A stretch of DNA of 64,000 bases. It comes from Nocardia goodfellowii (GTDB lineage: Bacteria > Actinomycetota > Actinomycetes > Mycobacteriales > Mycobacteriaceae). The notes below the pieces were generated by a model, which worked only from the letters and a program-made list of their open reading frames with translations, made no database searches and was not told the DNA's origin. Position numbers and translations under genes: made by a program. The stretch spans positions 5,332,001 through 5,396,000 of the forward strand of contig NZ_JAGGMR010000001.1 in the NCBI RefSeq assembly GCF_017875645.1. The letters run 5' to 3'. Positions 53,201 to 61,148 of this stretch are shown here, one piece after another (the stretch's first letter is position 1; each line of letters starts with the position of its first letter).

Positions 53201-54406
53201 TCAGCGCTGTTTTCGCCACGCCGGAACCGACAGGTATGTCGCCGCCCGCAGGGCCCACTCCACCGGGCCGTACGGGTGGCGGCGTAACCACCAGCCGCTC
53301 ACTGCGAGTTGCGCGGCGAAGGTGAGCAGCGCCAGCCCGACGACCGCCGCAGGCGGCACCTTGTCGGCGAGAGCGAATCCGTAACCGGTGTAGAGCACCA
53401 TCACCACCACCGACTGCGCGATGTAGTTCGAGGCCGCCATCCGCCCCGCCGGCGCGAGCCAGGCCGCGAACCGCGCGGTGCGCGCCGCCCTGGCCGCCAC
53501 CAGCACCGCCGCGATATAGGCGAAGGTCATCAACGGCGCCACCAGCATTTGCAGACCACCCCACCAGTTCGGCGGGTCGAACCAGTGCATCGTCGCGGCG
53601 AAGGTGACCGCCGAGATCGGCAACCCGAGCCCGAATCCGGCGACCAGCACGCGCGGAGTCCAGCGCCGCACCGTCTGCGGGTCGTCGAACAGTCCGCGTT
53701 TTCCGGCCGCCAGCCCGAGCAGGAACATCGCCAGGCTCGGCACGCCCTGACTGAGCCAGATCACCAGCAGGAACCACGGGAACAACGCCGTCTGCACCTC
53801 GAGGGTGGCGGCGGGACTGCCCACGTAGTCGGCGTGCCAGCCCGGCAAGTCGAAAAACAACGCCAGCGCCTCGTACATGCTGCCGTCGCCGCTGCCCGGC
53901 AGGAACATCAGCATCGTCCACACCGTGTACAGCACGACCCCGGTGATCACCGCGGTGCGCGGGCGCAGCTTGCGCAGCGTGATCAGGATCAGGCACAACA
54001 ACGCGTACAGCGTGAGAATGTCGCCGATCCACAGCAAGTACACGTGCACCAGCCCGATCGCCATCAGCGCCGCGCACCGGCGCAGCAGCCGCGCCTTCTC
54101 CGACACTCCCGCCCGCTGCGCCGCCGCGATCTGCAAGGTGAACGAATACCCGAACAGGAACGCGAACAGCAGATAGAACCGGCCCTCGAACAACGCCTCG
54201 GTCACCGCGTGCACGAAATGATCGGCGGGCCCCTCGTACTGGAATCGCAGATGTTCGCGGGTGCCGTTCATGCTGAACAACGTGGTCGCCACGACCACGT
54301 TGGTGATGAGAATGCCGAACAGCGCGAATCCGCGCAGGATATCGATCTCGGCGATCCGCCGCCCGGAACTGGTTGCGGGGGCGGGGGATTCGACGGTGCC
54401 GGACAT
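53201..54406 (-). CDS. DUF418/YeiB-family membrane protein
   Basis: 401 residues with about ten hydrophobic helices. The family's start is RIAEIDILRGFALFGILITN; others are EALFEGRFYLLFAFLFGYSF, LLWIGDILTLYALLCLILIT and ASNYIAQSVVVMVLYTGYGF, with the DUF418 C-terminal end VSGWWLRRHPYGPVEWALRA. It is distantly related to acyltransferase-3 membrane proteins; no function is established. ATG 54406 follows TACCGT by six bases (leaderless). Confidence 0.87.
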   Translation of the reverse strand: MSGTVESPAPATSSGRRIAEIDILRGFALFGILITNVVVATTLFSMNGTREHLRFQYEGPADHFVHAVTEALFEGRFYLLFAFLFGYSFTLQIAAAQRAGVSEKARLLRRCAALMAIGLVHVYLLWIGDILTLYALLCLILITLRKLRPRTAVITGVVLYTVWTMLMFLPGSGDGSMYEALALFFDLPGWHADYVGSPAATLEVQTALFPWFLLVIWLSQGVPSLAMFLLGLAAGKRGLFDDPQTVRRWTPRVLVAGFGLGLPISAVTFAATMHWFDPPNWWGGLQMLVAPLMTFAYIAAVLVAARAARTARFAAWLAPAGRMAASNYIAQSVVVMVLYTGYGFALADKVPPAAVVGLALLTFAAQLAVSGWWLRRHPYGPVEWALRAATYLSVPAWRKQR

Positions 54407-54523
54407 ACTCAGACGGTAGTGGCCGCCACGCGGGCCCCGCGTCCTCCCGGGGAGTGACATCCCGCCCGCTTCGTCCCGGGGGTGATCATCCCCGGGACGC
54501 GACCTGCGGGGTATTGACGGCGC

Positions 54524-55279
54524 TCAGCCCAGGTCGGCGACCTCGAGGTAGATCTGACGCTCCACCGCCAGCTCGGCCAGGAACCCGGGCTGCTCCGCGC
54601 TCGACCCGAACGCCGCCACCGCGATCTCCCCGGCCCGCAACCGCTGACCGGTGAACTGCCGCTGCCCCAAGATGATCGGCTGCGCGGTCTCGAATCCGAG
54701 CTCGTGCGCGTCATCGGTGGTGGCCGGGTCACCGAGCAGATCGGTCACCGAACCCGGAACCAGGCGCGCCGCCACGATCTGATCGAAACTGGGCCGCCGG
54801 CAGATCCGGTGCGCCACATACAGTCGATCCGGGCGTCCGAAACACAGATGGGTGAGCCGCTCGTGCCCGCGCCGCGCGATCGGGGCGAACTCGTCGAAGT
54901 GCACCACCTGCCTGATGTCGGCCACCACCTCGCCTACGAGCACCTGCCCGCCGCGGTGCACGTGCCCCCGGAACAGGCTGCCGCGCAATTCTTTTCGTGG
55001 CTGGGCGCGGCGTGGATCGAGCTCGGTCAGGGCGAACTCGTCGGGCACGAAGGTGTGCGGTCCGGCGAATCCGGTCCGCTGGTCGGCTTCGAGCGCGCGG
55101 GTGCCGCGCTCGTCCAGTTCGACGGCGAGCATGACCTGGAAATTGTGCGGCGCGGTGAATTTCGGCAGATTCGACAGATAGCAGTCGGCTCCGGTACCGA
55201 ACACCAGCATGGCGTGGGTGCCGATCGTGCTCGCCGGGCCGCACGTCCGCTCGGGTGCCTGGGTGTGAATCCCGTTCAT
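54524..55279 (-). CDS. Hypothetical protein, 251 residues
   Basis: I do not recognise the family. The N-terminal part CYLSNLPKFTAPHNFQVMLA suggests a beta domain, followed by RKELRGSLFRGHVHRGGQVL, DEFAPIARRGHERLTHLCFG and, near the end, IILGQRQFTGQRLRAGEIAV. No signal peptide or membrane segment. ATG 55279 has a good AGGAAGGAG ribosome site, which supports a real gene. It is not clearly linked to either neighbour. Confidence 0.7.
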   Translation of the reverse strand: MNGIHTQAPERTCGPASTIGTHAMLVFGTGADCYLSNLPKFTAPHNFQVMLAVELDERGTRALEADQRTGFAGPHTFVPDEFALTELDPRRAQPRKELRGSLFRGHVHRGGQVLVGEVVADIRQVVHFDEFAPIARRGHERLTHLCFGRPDRLYVAHRICRRPSFDQIVAARLVPGSVTDLLGDPATTDDAHELGFETAQPIILGQRQFTGQRLRAGEIAVAAFGSSAEQPGFLAELAVERQIYLEVADLG

Positions 55280-55453
55280 GCGGAGGCTCCTTCCTGTCCA
55301 GCCCCTACCCACGCACCGTGTCATGAAACCGGGTCGAAACCACGAGTGCCCGGCTACTCGAATCGGACATCGGGGGGTACTCGGCAGAACCCTTAAGGAT
55401 CCATCGATACTGCTCAGCGGGCAACCCCCGGCGGGAGGGTGTTGCCGGTAGGT

Positions 55454-56848
55454 CTAGTTGTAGGAGGCGGCCACCGCGTCCAGCAGACGCTCGAGGGTGT
55501 CATAGGTCGGGGTGTCGACGACATCGATCAGCTCGGTCCGCACCGGCACACGATGCTCGGCGGCGACCTTCGAGAACTGAGTCGCGTCGCCGGTGCGGAA
55601 ACCGTGCTCGGCGGCCAGGCGCTGCAATTCGGGGTCACTGGACAGCAGGCGTCCGACGCGATCACCGTTGCCGCCCAACGGCACCAGCGTGTGCCGGGAC
55701 AGCACCGTCGGGGAGGGATAGGTCAACACCATCTCGGGATTGGTCTTGCCCTGGACGGCGGCCTCGACGAACTGAGCCTCATAGATCAGCACCAGCGGCG
55801 AGGGACCCATGCCCGCCGACAGGTACTCCTGGAACGGGCCCTGGGTGGAGTTCTCGGTATAACCCTGCCCGGCGAACAGTCGCTGCAACGTCGGCAGCAC
55901 CGCCTGTTCGGCGGGTTCGCCCTGCACGACCGCGCGATCGTTGGCCACGAAACTCGCGATCGCGGCATACATCGCCGCGGAGTTCGAGGTACGCGGGTCG
56001 GTGGTGGAGACCAGGATGTTCTTGCGCACCGGGTAGACGGTGTTGCCGGGCAGATGCGCCCACTCGGTGTTGCTGCGCACCAACTCCAGATAGCGCGCCA
56101 CATCGAAGGTCGGGACGGGACCGGGCTGTAGTACGCGCACGGCGGTCAGCAGGTCCGCGATCGGCCGGAAGGTGGCGATCGCCATCGGCGAGGAGAACGG
56201 CGTGTACTTGGTGTTGATGTTGCGGGCGCGCTGAATTCGTTCCGCCGCCGGGCTGCTCGACGGGAACGCGAAATCGTAGGCGCCGAGATCCACCGAGGTC
56301 GCGATCTGACGTGAACCGGCGGGCTCGGCGTTCACCCGCAACCCGTGCCGGGCCAGCGCCTCGACCACCCGGGAGTCTTCGAAGAAGGCCATCTTCTCCG
56401 AACCGACCACCCCGCGCACCACCGTCAGCGCCGGTAGAACCGGCCCGGCCGACGGCGCGGGTTCGGACTGACGCCCCGTCAGCGCCACCACCACGACGGC
56501 GACCACGACGACCGCCCCCGCCACACCCACCGTGCGCCGGTCGAGCGCGAATCCCGCGCGCGCGACCCGCCGGCGGTCGGCCCGCGACAACGCCGCGTTC
56601 GACTGCTCCACCGCGGCGGCCGCTTCTTCGATGACACTGCCCTGCGCCGGAGGCGCCAACTCGCGGTGCACGATCCGCTCCACCAGGATCGGCACGAACT
56701 CGCGCACCGGATGCCCCTCGAACCGCGTCCGCACCGCACCCACCACCGCGTGGATCTCCTCCACCGAATGGGATTCGGCATAGGTCTCCAGCAGCCTGTC
56801 GGTCAACCGGCGCATGGCCTGTTCTTCACGGACAGTCTCGACAGCCAC
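55454..56848 (-). CDS. Membrane-anchored solute-binding-like protein with cytoplasmic three-helix bundle
   Basis: 464 residues. Residues ~10-65 (MRRLTDRLLETYAESHSVEE, then VREFVPILVERIVHREL) match the three-helix bundle dimerisation domain seen in mycobacterial proteins. One membrane helix lies at ~106-124. The outer part resembles a periplasmic binding protein: DLGAYDFAFPSSSPAAERI, TNSAAMYAAIASF-type and GPFQEYLSAGMGPSPLVLIY sequences. I infer a sensor or receptor linking an outside ligand to an inside dimer. GTG 56848 has a GAGGAGAAA ribosome site. Confidence 0.7.
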   Translation of the reverse strand: MAVETVREEQAMRRLTDRLLETYAESHSVEEIHAVVGAVRTRFEGHPVREFVPILVERIVHRELAPPAQGSVIEEAAAAVEQSNAALSRADRRRVARAGFALDRRTVGVAGAVVVVAVVVVALTGRQSEPAPSAGPVLPALTVVRGVVGSEKMAFFEDSRVVEALARHGLRVNAEPAGSRQIATSVDLGAYDFAFPSSSPAAERIQRARNINTKYTPFSSPMAIATFRPIADLLTAVRVLQPGPVPTFDVARYLELVRSNTEWAHLPGNTVYPVRKNILVSTTDPRTSNSAAMYAAIASFVANDRAVVQGEPAEQAVLPTLQRLFAGQGYTENSTQGPFQEYLSAGMGPSPLVLIYEAQFVEAAVQGKTNPEMVLTYPSPTVLSRHTLVPLGGNGDRVGRLLSSDPELQRLAAEHGFRTGDATQFSKVAAEHRVPVRTELIDVVDTPTYDTLERLLDAVAASYN

Positions 56849-57370
56849 CGTTTCTCCTCGCGCGCACAACCCGCCACATGATCGAACCGCGCCGAACCCT
56901 ACCGTCAATCCAGCGTCTCGCCAGCCACCGCGAAGCCGGGCCAGGCTCGTAATCCCCTGCGCCAGAACCCCTCTCGAATCGCAGTCGGTGCCGCTGCCGC
57001 GCAGGTCAGCGCCACCGAACCGGCCCGGCGTCCGCCCGACGCGGCCCCACGGGTGCGCACCGATGCGCCCGCAGAATTCAATACCCCCTCCCGCACCCTC
57101 CACCTGCCGTTGTCCCGGCGTTCACCGCTCGCGCCGGGCGGGGGTGATCGGCCGCGCATGTGCGCGCTGTTGCAGCGGAGATAAGCCGTGCCCGCCTTGC
57201 CCGGCGAATCAGTGCACCTGTCTGCTCGGCGGAGTGGTGGCGCGATGGCGGAACAGCACCCGCCGCGCGGCGATCCTGGGTGTGCCAAACCCTGGATCCG
57301 AGGTCATACCGAGAAACCGCGCACACCGCTGACGATAGAGAGGCCGATTCGTCACGAAGGGACCGCCGCT
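56849..57370. other. Intergenic region between divergent genes
   Basis: About 520 GC-rich bases between the solute-binding-like gene and the lipoprotein gene. It should hold both promoters. I see no tRNA, terminator or convincing small gene. Confidence 0.45.
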
Positions 57371-58342
57371 ATGCGCGTTCGTATCCGTCACCTCCTCCTC
57401 GGTGTGACCGCCACCTTGACTGTGGCGTGCACCGCCACCTCCCCCGCCCAATCGCCGCCCGCCCCACTCGACCACTACGTGATCCCAGGTGATCGCGCGT
57501 TCCCCACCGGTCTGGCCTACCACGCCGCGACCGGCCACTATTTCGTCGGCAGCGCGGCCGGTGGCGCGATCTACCGCGGACATGTCGATCGACCGGAGGT
57601 GGAACTGTGGTCGCCGGACGGGGCGGACGGGCGTGAGCTGACCTCCGGGATGACGTTCGATCGGGCGGGCAGGCTGTTCGTCAACGGCGCCGGCAGCAAC
57701 ACCGTTCGCATCTACGATCCCGCCAGCGCCGAACTGCTCGCCGAACTGCACGGTCTCGAAGGCGGTTTCGTCAACGAGGTTTCCATCGCCGACGATGGTT
57801 CGGCGTATGTCACCGATTCCTTCCTTCCCGTCATCTACCGGATCACTGAGACCGACGGCCGCTGGCGGTTGGAGCCCTGGCTGAATGTGGCGGACACGCC
57901 CATCGAGTGGGTGCACGGCCAGCACAATCTGAACGGGATCCTCGCCGTCGGAGGACAGTTGCTGGCTGTGCAGAGCAACACCGGTCAGCTCTGGCGCATC
58001 GATCGCTCTACCCGTGCGGTGACCCAGGTGGAAACCGAGCCGCTGCCCAGCGCGGACGCACTGATCTCCGAGGACGGGCGGCGCGTCTTCGTGACACAGG
58101 GCAATCTCTATGCCGCCAGCGATCAGGAACCCCGGGTCGCCGTCCTGGCGATGAACGAGGACCTCACCAGCGCTCGAGTTGTGGAAACTCTCATCCCGCC
58201 GGGCGGATTCCGCCATCCCAGTCAGGCCGCGCTGACCGGGCAGGGACGCCTCCTCGTCGTCAACAGTCAATACAACCGGTTCGTATCCGGTCAGGCGCCG
58301 GAGCTGCCGTTCACGATTTCCAGTCTTCCGGTCGCCGATTGA
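57371..58342 (+). CDS. Lipoprotein with SMP-30/gluconolactonase-like beta-propeller
   Basis: 323 residues. The signal ends TLTVACTATS, with Cys20 as the lipid-anchored residue. The propeller shows repeated blades: PTGLAYHAATGHYFVGSAAG, GMTFDRAGRLFVNGAGSNTV, SIADDGSAYVTDSFLPVIYR and LNGILAVGGQLLAVQSNTGQ. Relatives hydrolyse lactones or bind Ca2+, and others are structural; no function is certain. ATG 57371 has AAGGGA ten bases upstream. Confidence 0.82.
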   Translation: MRVRIRHLLLGVTATLTVACTATSPAQSPPAPLDHYVIPGDRAFPTGLAYHAATGHYFVGSAAGGAIYRGHVDRPEVELWSPDGADGRELTSGMTFDRAGRLFVNGAGSNTVRIYDPASAELLAELHGLEGGFVNEVSIADDGSAYVTDSFLPVIYRITETDGRWRLEPWLNVADTPIEWVHGQHNLNGILAVGGQLLAVQSNTGQLWRIDRSTRAVTQVETEPLPSADALISEDGRRVFVTQGNLYAASDQEPRVAVLAMNEDLTSARVVETLIPPGGFRHPSQAALTGQGRLLVVNSQYNRFVSGQAPELPFTISSLPVAD

Positions 58343-58429
58343 CACCTCCGCGGCCGGAAGACGGTGCGCCGCTGCAGCGGTCGGGCCGGGATGTGAACCG
58401 TGATCCGGTCGCCCGCATACGCTGGAAGC

Positions 58430-59254
58430 GTGGACCGCAGAGATCAGCTCCGTGACTTCCTCAAAACCCGCCGGGCCAGGCTGACACCGGCCGATGTCGG
58501 CCTGCCGGATGCGGGGCAGCGCCGAACACCCGGCCTGCGGCGCGAGGAAGTCGCGGTGCTCGCCGGCGTCGGGGTGTCCTGGTACACCTGGCTGGAGCAG
58601 GGCCGCGACATCAAAGTCTCCGCACAGGTTTTGGACGCCATCGGCGACGCACTGCGCCTGGACGCCCACGAGCACACATATCTGTATCGTCTCGCCGGAC
58701 TCAACCCGCCGTCGGCCACCAACGGCTCCGTCGGTCCGCTCAACCCCGGACTGCACCGCCTGCTGGCGGGCTGGTTACCCCTCCCGGCCTACATTTTGGA
58801 CCAACACTGGAGTCTGGCGGCGGTGAACAGTATGGCGCGCACGGTTTTCGGGCTCAGCGACCGAGACCACAACTGCCTGGTGGCGTTCTTCGCCAGCAGC
58901 CGTTACCGCGCCGCGTTCACCCGCTGGGATGCCGCGGCGCCGGACATCGTGGCGCGGTTCCGCGCGGACGCGGCCAAACATCCGGGTGATCCGGAGTTCC
59001 AGCGGCTGGTGACCCAACTCAGCGCGGTCAGTCCAGAATTCGCCGAGCTGTGGGCCGCGCACGATGTCACGGAGACGGCGCAGGGCCGCAAATTCATCAC
59101 CCATCCGCACGCCGGCGAGCTGGTCTTCGAATACACCCGGCTGCCCCTGCCGGACCATCCCGGGTACGACATCGTCCTGCACAACCCCGCGCCCGATACC
59201 GACACCATGGCGCGGCTGGAGTCGCTGACAGTCGAACAACTCCGCACCGGCTGA
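58430..59254 (+). CDS. Helix-turn-helix regulator, MmyB-like
   Basis: 274 residues. LRDFLKTRRARLTPADVGLP, then RRTPGLRREEVAVLAGVGVS and WYTWLEQGRDIKVSAQVLDA are classic for MmyB-type XRE regulators. The C-terminal MmyB/MLTR ligand domain includes LPLPAYILDQHWSLAAVNSM and LVFEYTRLPLPDHPGYDIVL. GTG 58430 follows TACGCT by six bases (leaderless). The SDR gene 81 bases downstream is a typical target for this group, though the usual arrangement is divergent. Confidence 0.87.
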   Translation: MDRRDQLRDFLKTRRARLTPADVGLPDAGQRRTPGLRREEVAVLAGVGVSWYTWLEQGRDIKVSAQVLDAIGDALRLDAHEHTYLYRLAGLNPPSATNGSVGPLNPGLHRLLAGWLPLPAYILDQHWSLAAVNSMARTVFGLSDRDHNCLVAFFASSRYRAAFTRWDAAAPDIVARFRADAAKHPGDPEFQRLVTQLSAVSPEFAELWAAHDVTETAQGRKFITHPHAGELVFEYTRLPLPDHPGYDIVLHNPAPDTDTMARLESLTVEQLRTG

Positions 59255-59335
59255 AAGGGACCGGTGCGTGGTGGTGACAGACCCATGATCAGCCGGCTCT
59301 GTTTCCTCGTCCGCGCCGCCCGCAGGCTGTGTCTC

Positions 59336-60082
59336 ATGACTCGATTCACCGACAAGATCGCACTGGTTACCGGCGGAACCAGCGGTATGGGCCTGGCCAC
59401 CGCCCGCCAATTGCTCGACGAAGGCGCGCACGTCGTCATCACCGGGCGCGACCGCGACCGGCTGGACGCCGCGGTCGCGCAACTGGGGGAAGACGCGCTC
59501 GGCGTCGTCGCCGACGTCGCCGATCTGTCCGCGCTGGACACCCTGATCCAGACCATCCGCGAGCGGTACGGTCGGCTCGATATCGTCTTCGCCAACGCCG
59601 GGGTCGGGATGTTCAAACCGAGCACCGAGATCACCGAGGACGATTTCGATCACGCGGTGGCGGTCAATTTCAAAGGCGTGTTCTTCACGATCCAGAAAGC
59701 GTTGCCGCTCATGGCTGCCGGCGGCGCTGTCGTCATCAACGCCTCCTGGACCCTGCATCGGGGCGTCGACATCCTCACCGTGTACTCGGCCACCAAGGCC
59801 GCCGTGCACAACCTGGCCCGAACCCTGGCCGCCGATCTCGCCGCGCGCGGCATCCGGGTCAACTCGGTCAGTCCCGGCTACATCGACACACCCATGTACC
59901 CGGAGGCCGCACTCACCGAGCAGGTGGCCGCCGCGTCCCGGAACCGCGTCCCCGCACGCCGGTTCGGCCGCGCGGAGGAGGTGGCTGCCGCGGTAGCTTT
60001 CCTAGCATCCGACGCGGCCGGGTACATCAACGGACAGGATCTGATCGTCGACGGCGGCCTGGTCAGTTCCATTCCCGCATAA
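59336..60082 (+). CDS. Short-chain dehydrogenase/reductase
   Basis: 248 residues, classical SDR: TGGTSGMGLATARQLLDEGA (TGxxxGxG), FANAGVGMF (NAG), the catalytic Ser in VVINASWTLH and Tyr/Lys in VYSATKAAVHN, and INGQDLIVDGGL. It resembles SDRs controlled by MmyB-type regulators (such as the one upstream), which often reduce small carbonyls. ATG 59336 was chosen over upstream GTG because it aligns with the family start. Confidence 0.88.
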   Translation: MTRFTDKIALVTGGTSGMGLATARQLLDEGAHVVITGRDRDRLDAAVAQLGEDALGVVADVADLSALDTLIQTIRERYGRLDIVFANAGVGMFKPSTEITEDDFDHAVAVNFKGVFFTIQKALPLMAAGGAVVINASWTLHRGVDILTVYSATKAAVHNLARTLAADLAARGIRVNSVSPGYIDTPMYPEAALTEQVAAASRNRVPARRFGRAEEVAAAVAFLASDAAGYINGQDLIVDGGLVSSIPA

Positions 60083-60097
60083 GGATTTCAGGCCTTC

Positions 60098-60127
60098 GTA
60101 GGGGCTGACGGCGCCGTCGGCCCCTAC
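60098..60127 (+). terminator. Hairpin after the SDR gene
   Basis: A 30-base nearly perfect palindrome around GACGGCGCCGTC (one mismatch), 15 bases past the SDR stop and followed by TTC. It ends the plus-strand transcript facing the convergent lipid operon. Confidence 0.7.
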
Positions 60128-60227
60128 TTCGGCGCGGACCATGGTCAGGGCGTAGCACCCTCGCCGGAATCAGCTATCCACACGCCGAATCAGTCGTGCT
60201 TCATCGCCCGCCGGCCCAGATACGGCG

Positions 60228-60839
60228 TCACCGCCCGAGTGTGGCTCGCAGCCAGACTCGCGCGAGCTCGGCGTCCTCGGCGGTGAGCGCATGACCCACG
60301 GGCAGCACATGATGGGTTACCCGCGCTCCCGCACGATTTAGCTGTTGGGCCAACCGCAGACCGTCCCCGGCTGCTCTCCGGTGGTCTTTCGCGCCGTCGA
60401 TGATCTGGACTGGCGTCCGGTCCAGGCGACAGCGCGGAGCCCCGGTGAACGGGGACAACGGCCGCAACAGGATCGCTCCCGCCAGCAGACCGGGCCGGGT
60501 CAGCAGCAGGGCGGCGGCCATGATCGCACCGTTGGAGAATCCCATCGCGACCGGTGGCTCGGTGAGCCGGTAGCCGGCGCAGGATGTTTCGATGTAGTCC
60601 GCCAGCACCGGTACCCGGGCTGCGATATCCGCCTCGTCGACCCGGCGATCCGGAAACCGATGGAAGAAGCTGTAACCGTCTTCCATGGGCACGGTGCCGC
60701 GGATACCGAGGGCCGGCGACCCGGGCGCCACGTCACCGGCCATCGGCATCAACTCCGTTTCGGTGCCGTGCGAACCGTGCAGCAGCACCAGCGGCGTTCC
60801 GGTGCCGGCGCGGAAACAGTGTGCGTGTGCCGGGTTCAC
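60228..60839 (-). CDS. Esterase/phospholipase-type alpha/beta hydrolase
   Basis: 203 residues, YpfH/carboxylesterase-like: oxyanion loop LVLLHGSHGTETELMPMA, nucleophile Ser in VAMGFSNGAIMAAALLL, Asp in IIDGAKDHRRA and His in LPVGHALTAEDA. No signal peptide is seen. GTG 60839 overlaps the stop of the upstream 90-residue membrane protein gene (GTGA). As the last gene of the lipid-type operon, it could release or remodel an acyl chain, but this is inference. Confidence 0.82.
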   Translation of the reverse strand: MNPAHAHCFRAGTGTPLVLLHGSHGTETELMPMAGDVAPGSPALGIRGTVPMEDGYSFFHRFPDRRVDEADIAARVPVLADYIETSCAGYRLTEPPVAMGFSNGAIMAAALLLTRPGLLAGAILLRPLSPFTGAPRCRLDRTPVQIIDGAKDHRRAAGDGLRLAQQLNRAGARVTHHVLPVGHALTAEDAELARVWLRATLGR

Positions 60840-61108
60840 CGCAGCGCCGCGTAGACGCCGAGGGCGGCGAGCGCGGCCAGATACAGCAGGACCAGGCGGG
60901 TGTCGCGGAGCCAGCATTTGCTGCGGCGCAGGCCCTGGCGCCAGGCCCGCCAGTAGGCGGTGAAGGCGAGCAGCGCGAACCCGGTCAGCGCCCAGGGGCC
61001 GATCAGCCAGGTCAGCAGTGCGACGGTCGCGAAGATGCACAGGTTGAGCGGGTCGGGCGGCGGCTGGCGAGCGGCCTGCTCGTAATAGACCCCCCGCTGC
61101 TCGGTCAT
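60836..61108 (-). CDS. Small membrane protein, 90 residues
   Basis: Two or three membrane helices: LCIFATVALLTWLIGPWALT, then GFALLAFTAYWRAW, a basic loop RQGLRRSKCWLRDTR, and LVLLYLAALAALGVYAAL. The N-terminus is polar (TEQRGVYYEQAARQPPPD). I do not recognise the family. ATG 61108 has a GGGAG ribosome site and its stop overlaps the hydrolase start, so it belongs to the operon. Confidence 0.72.
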   Translation of the reverse strand: MTEQRGVYYEQAARQPPPDPLNLCIFATVALLTWLIGPWALTGFALLAFTAYWRAWRQGLRRSKCWLRDTRLVLLYLAALAALGVYAALR

Positions 61109-61148
61109 TGCACTCCCTGCCACATTGCATACGCCGCACACTCGGTGA

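Noticed and set aside
56849..57370. A tRNA or small RNA in the 520-base gap
   Set aside because: No cloverleaf or T-loop signature (GGTTCRANTCC) is visible on either strand.
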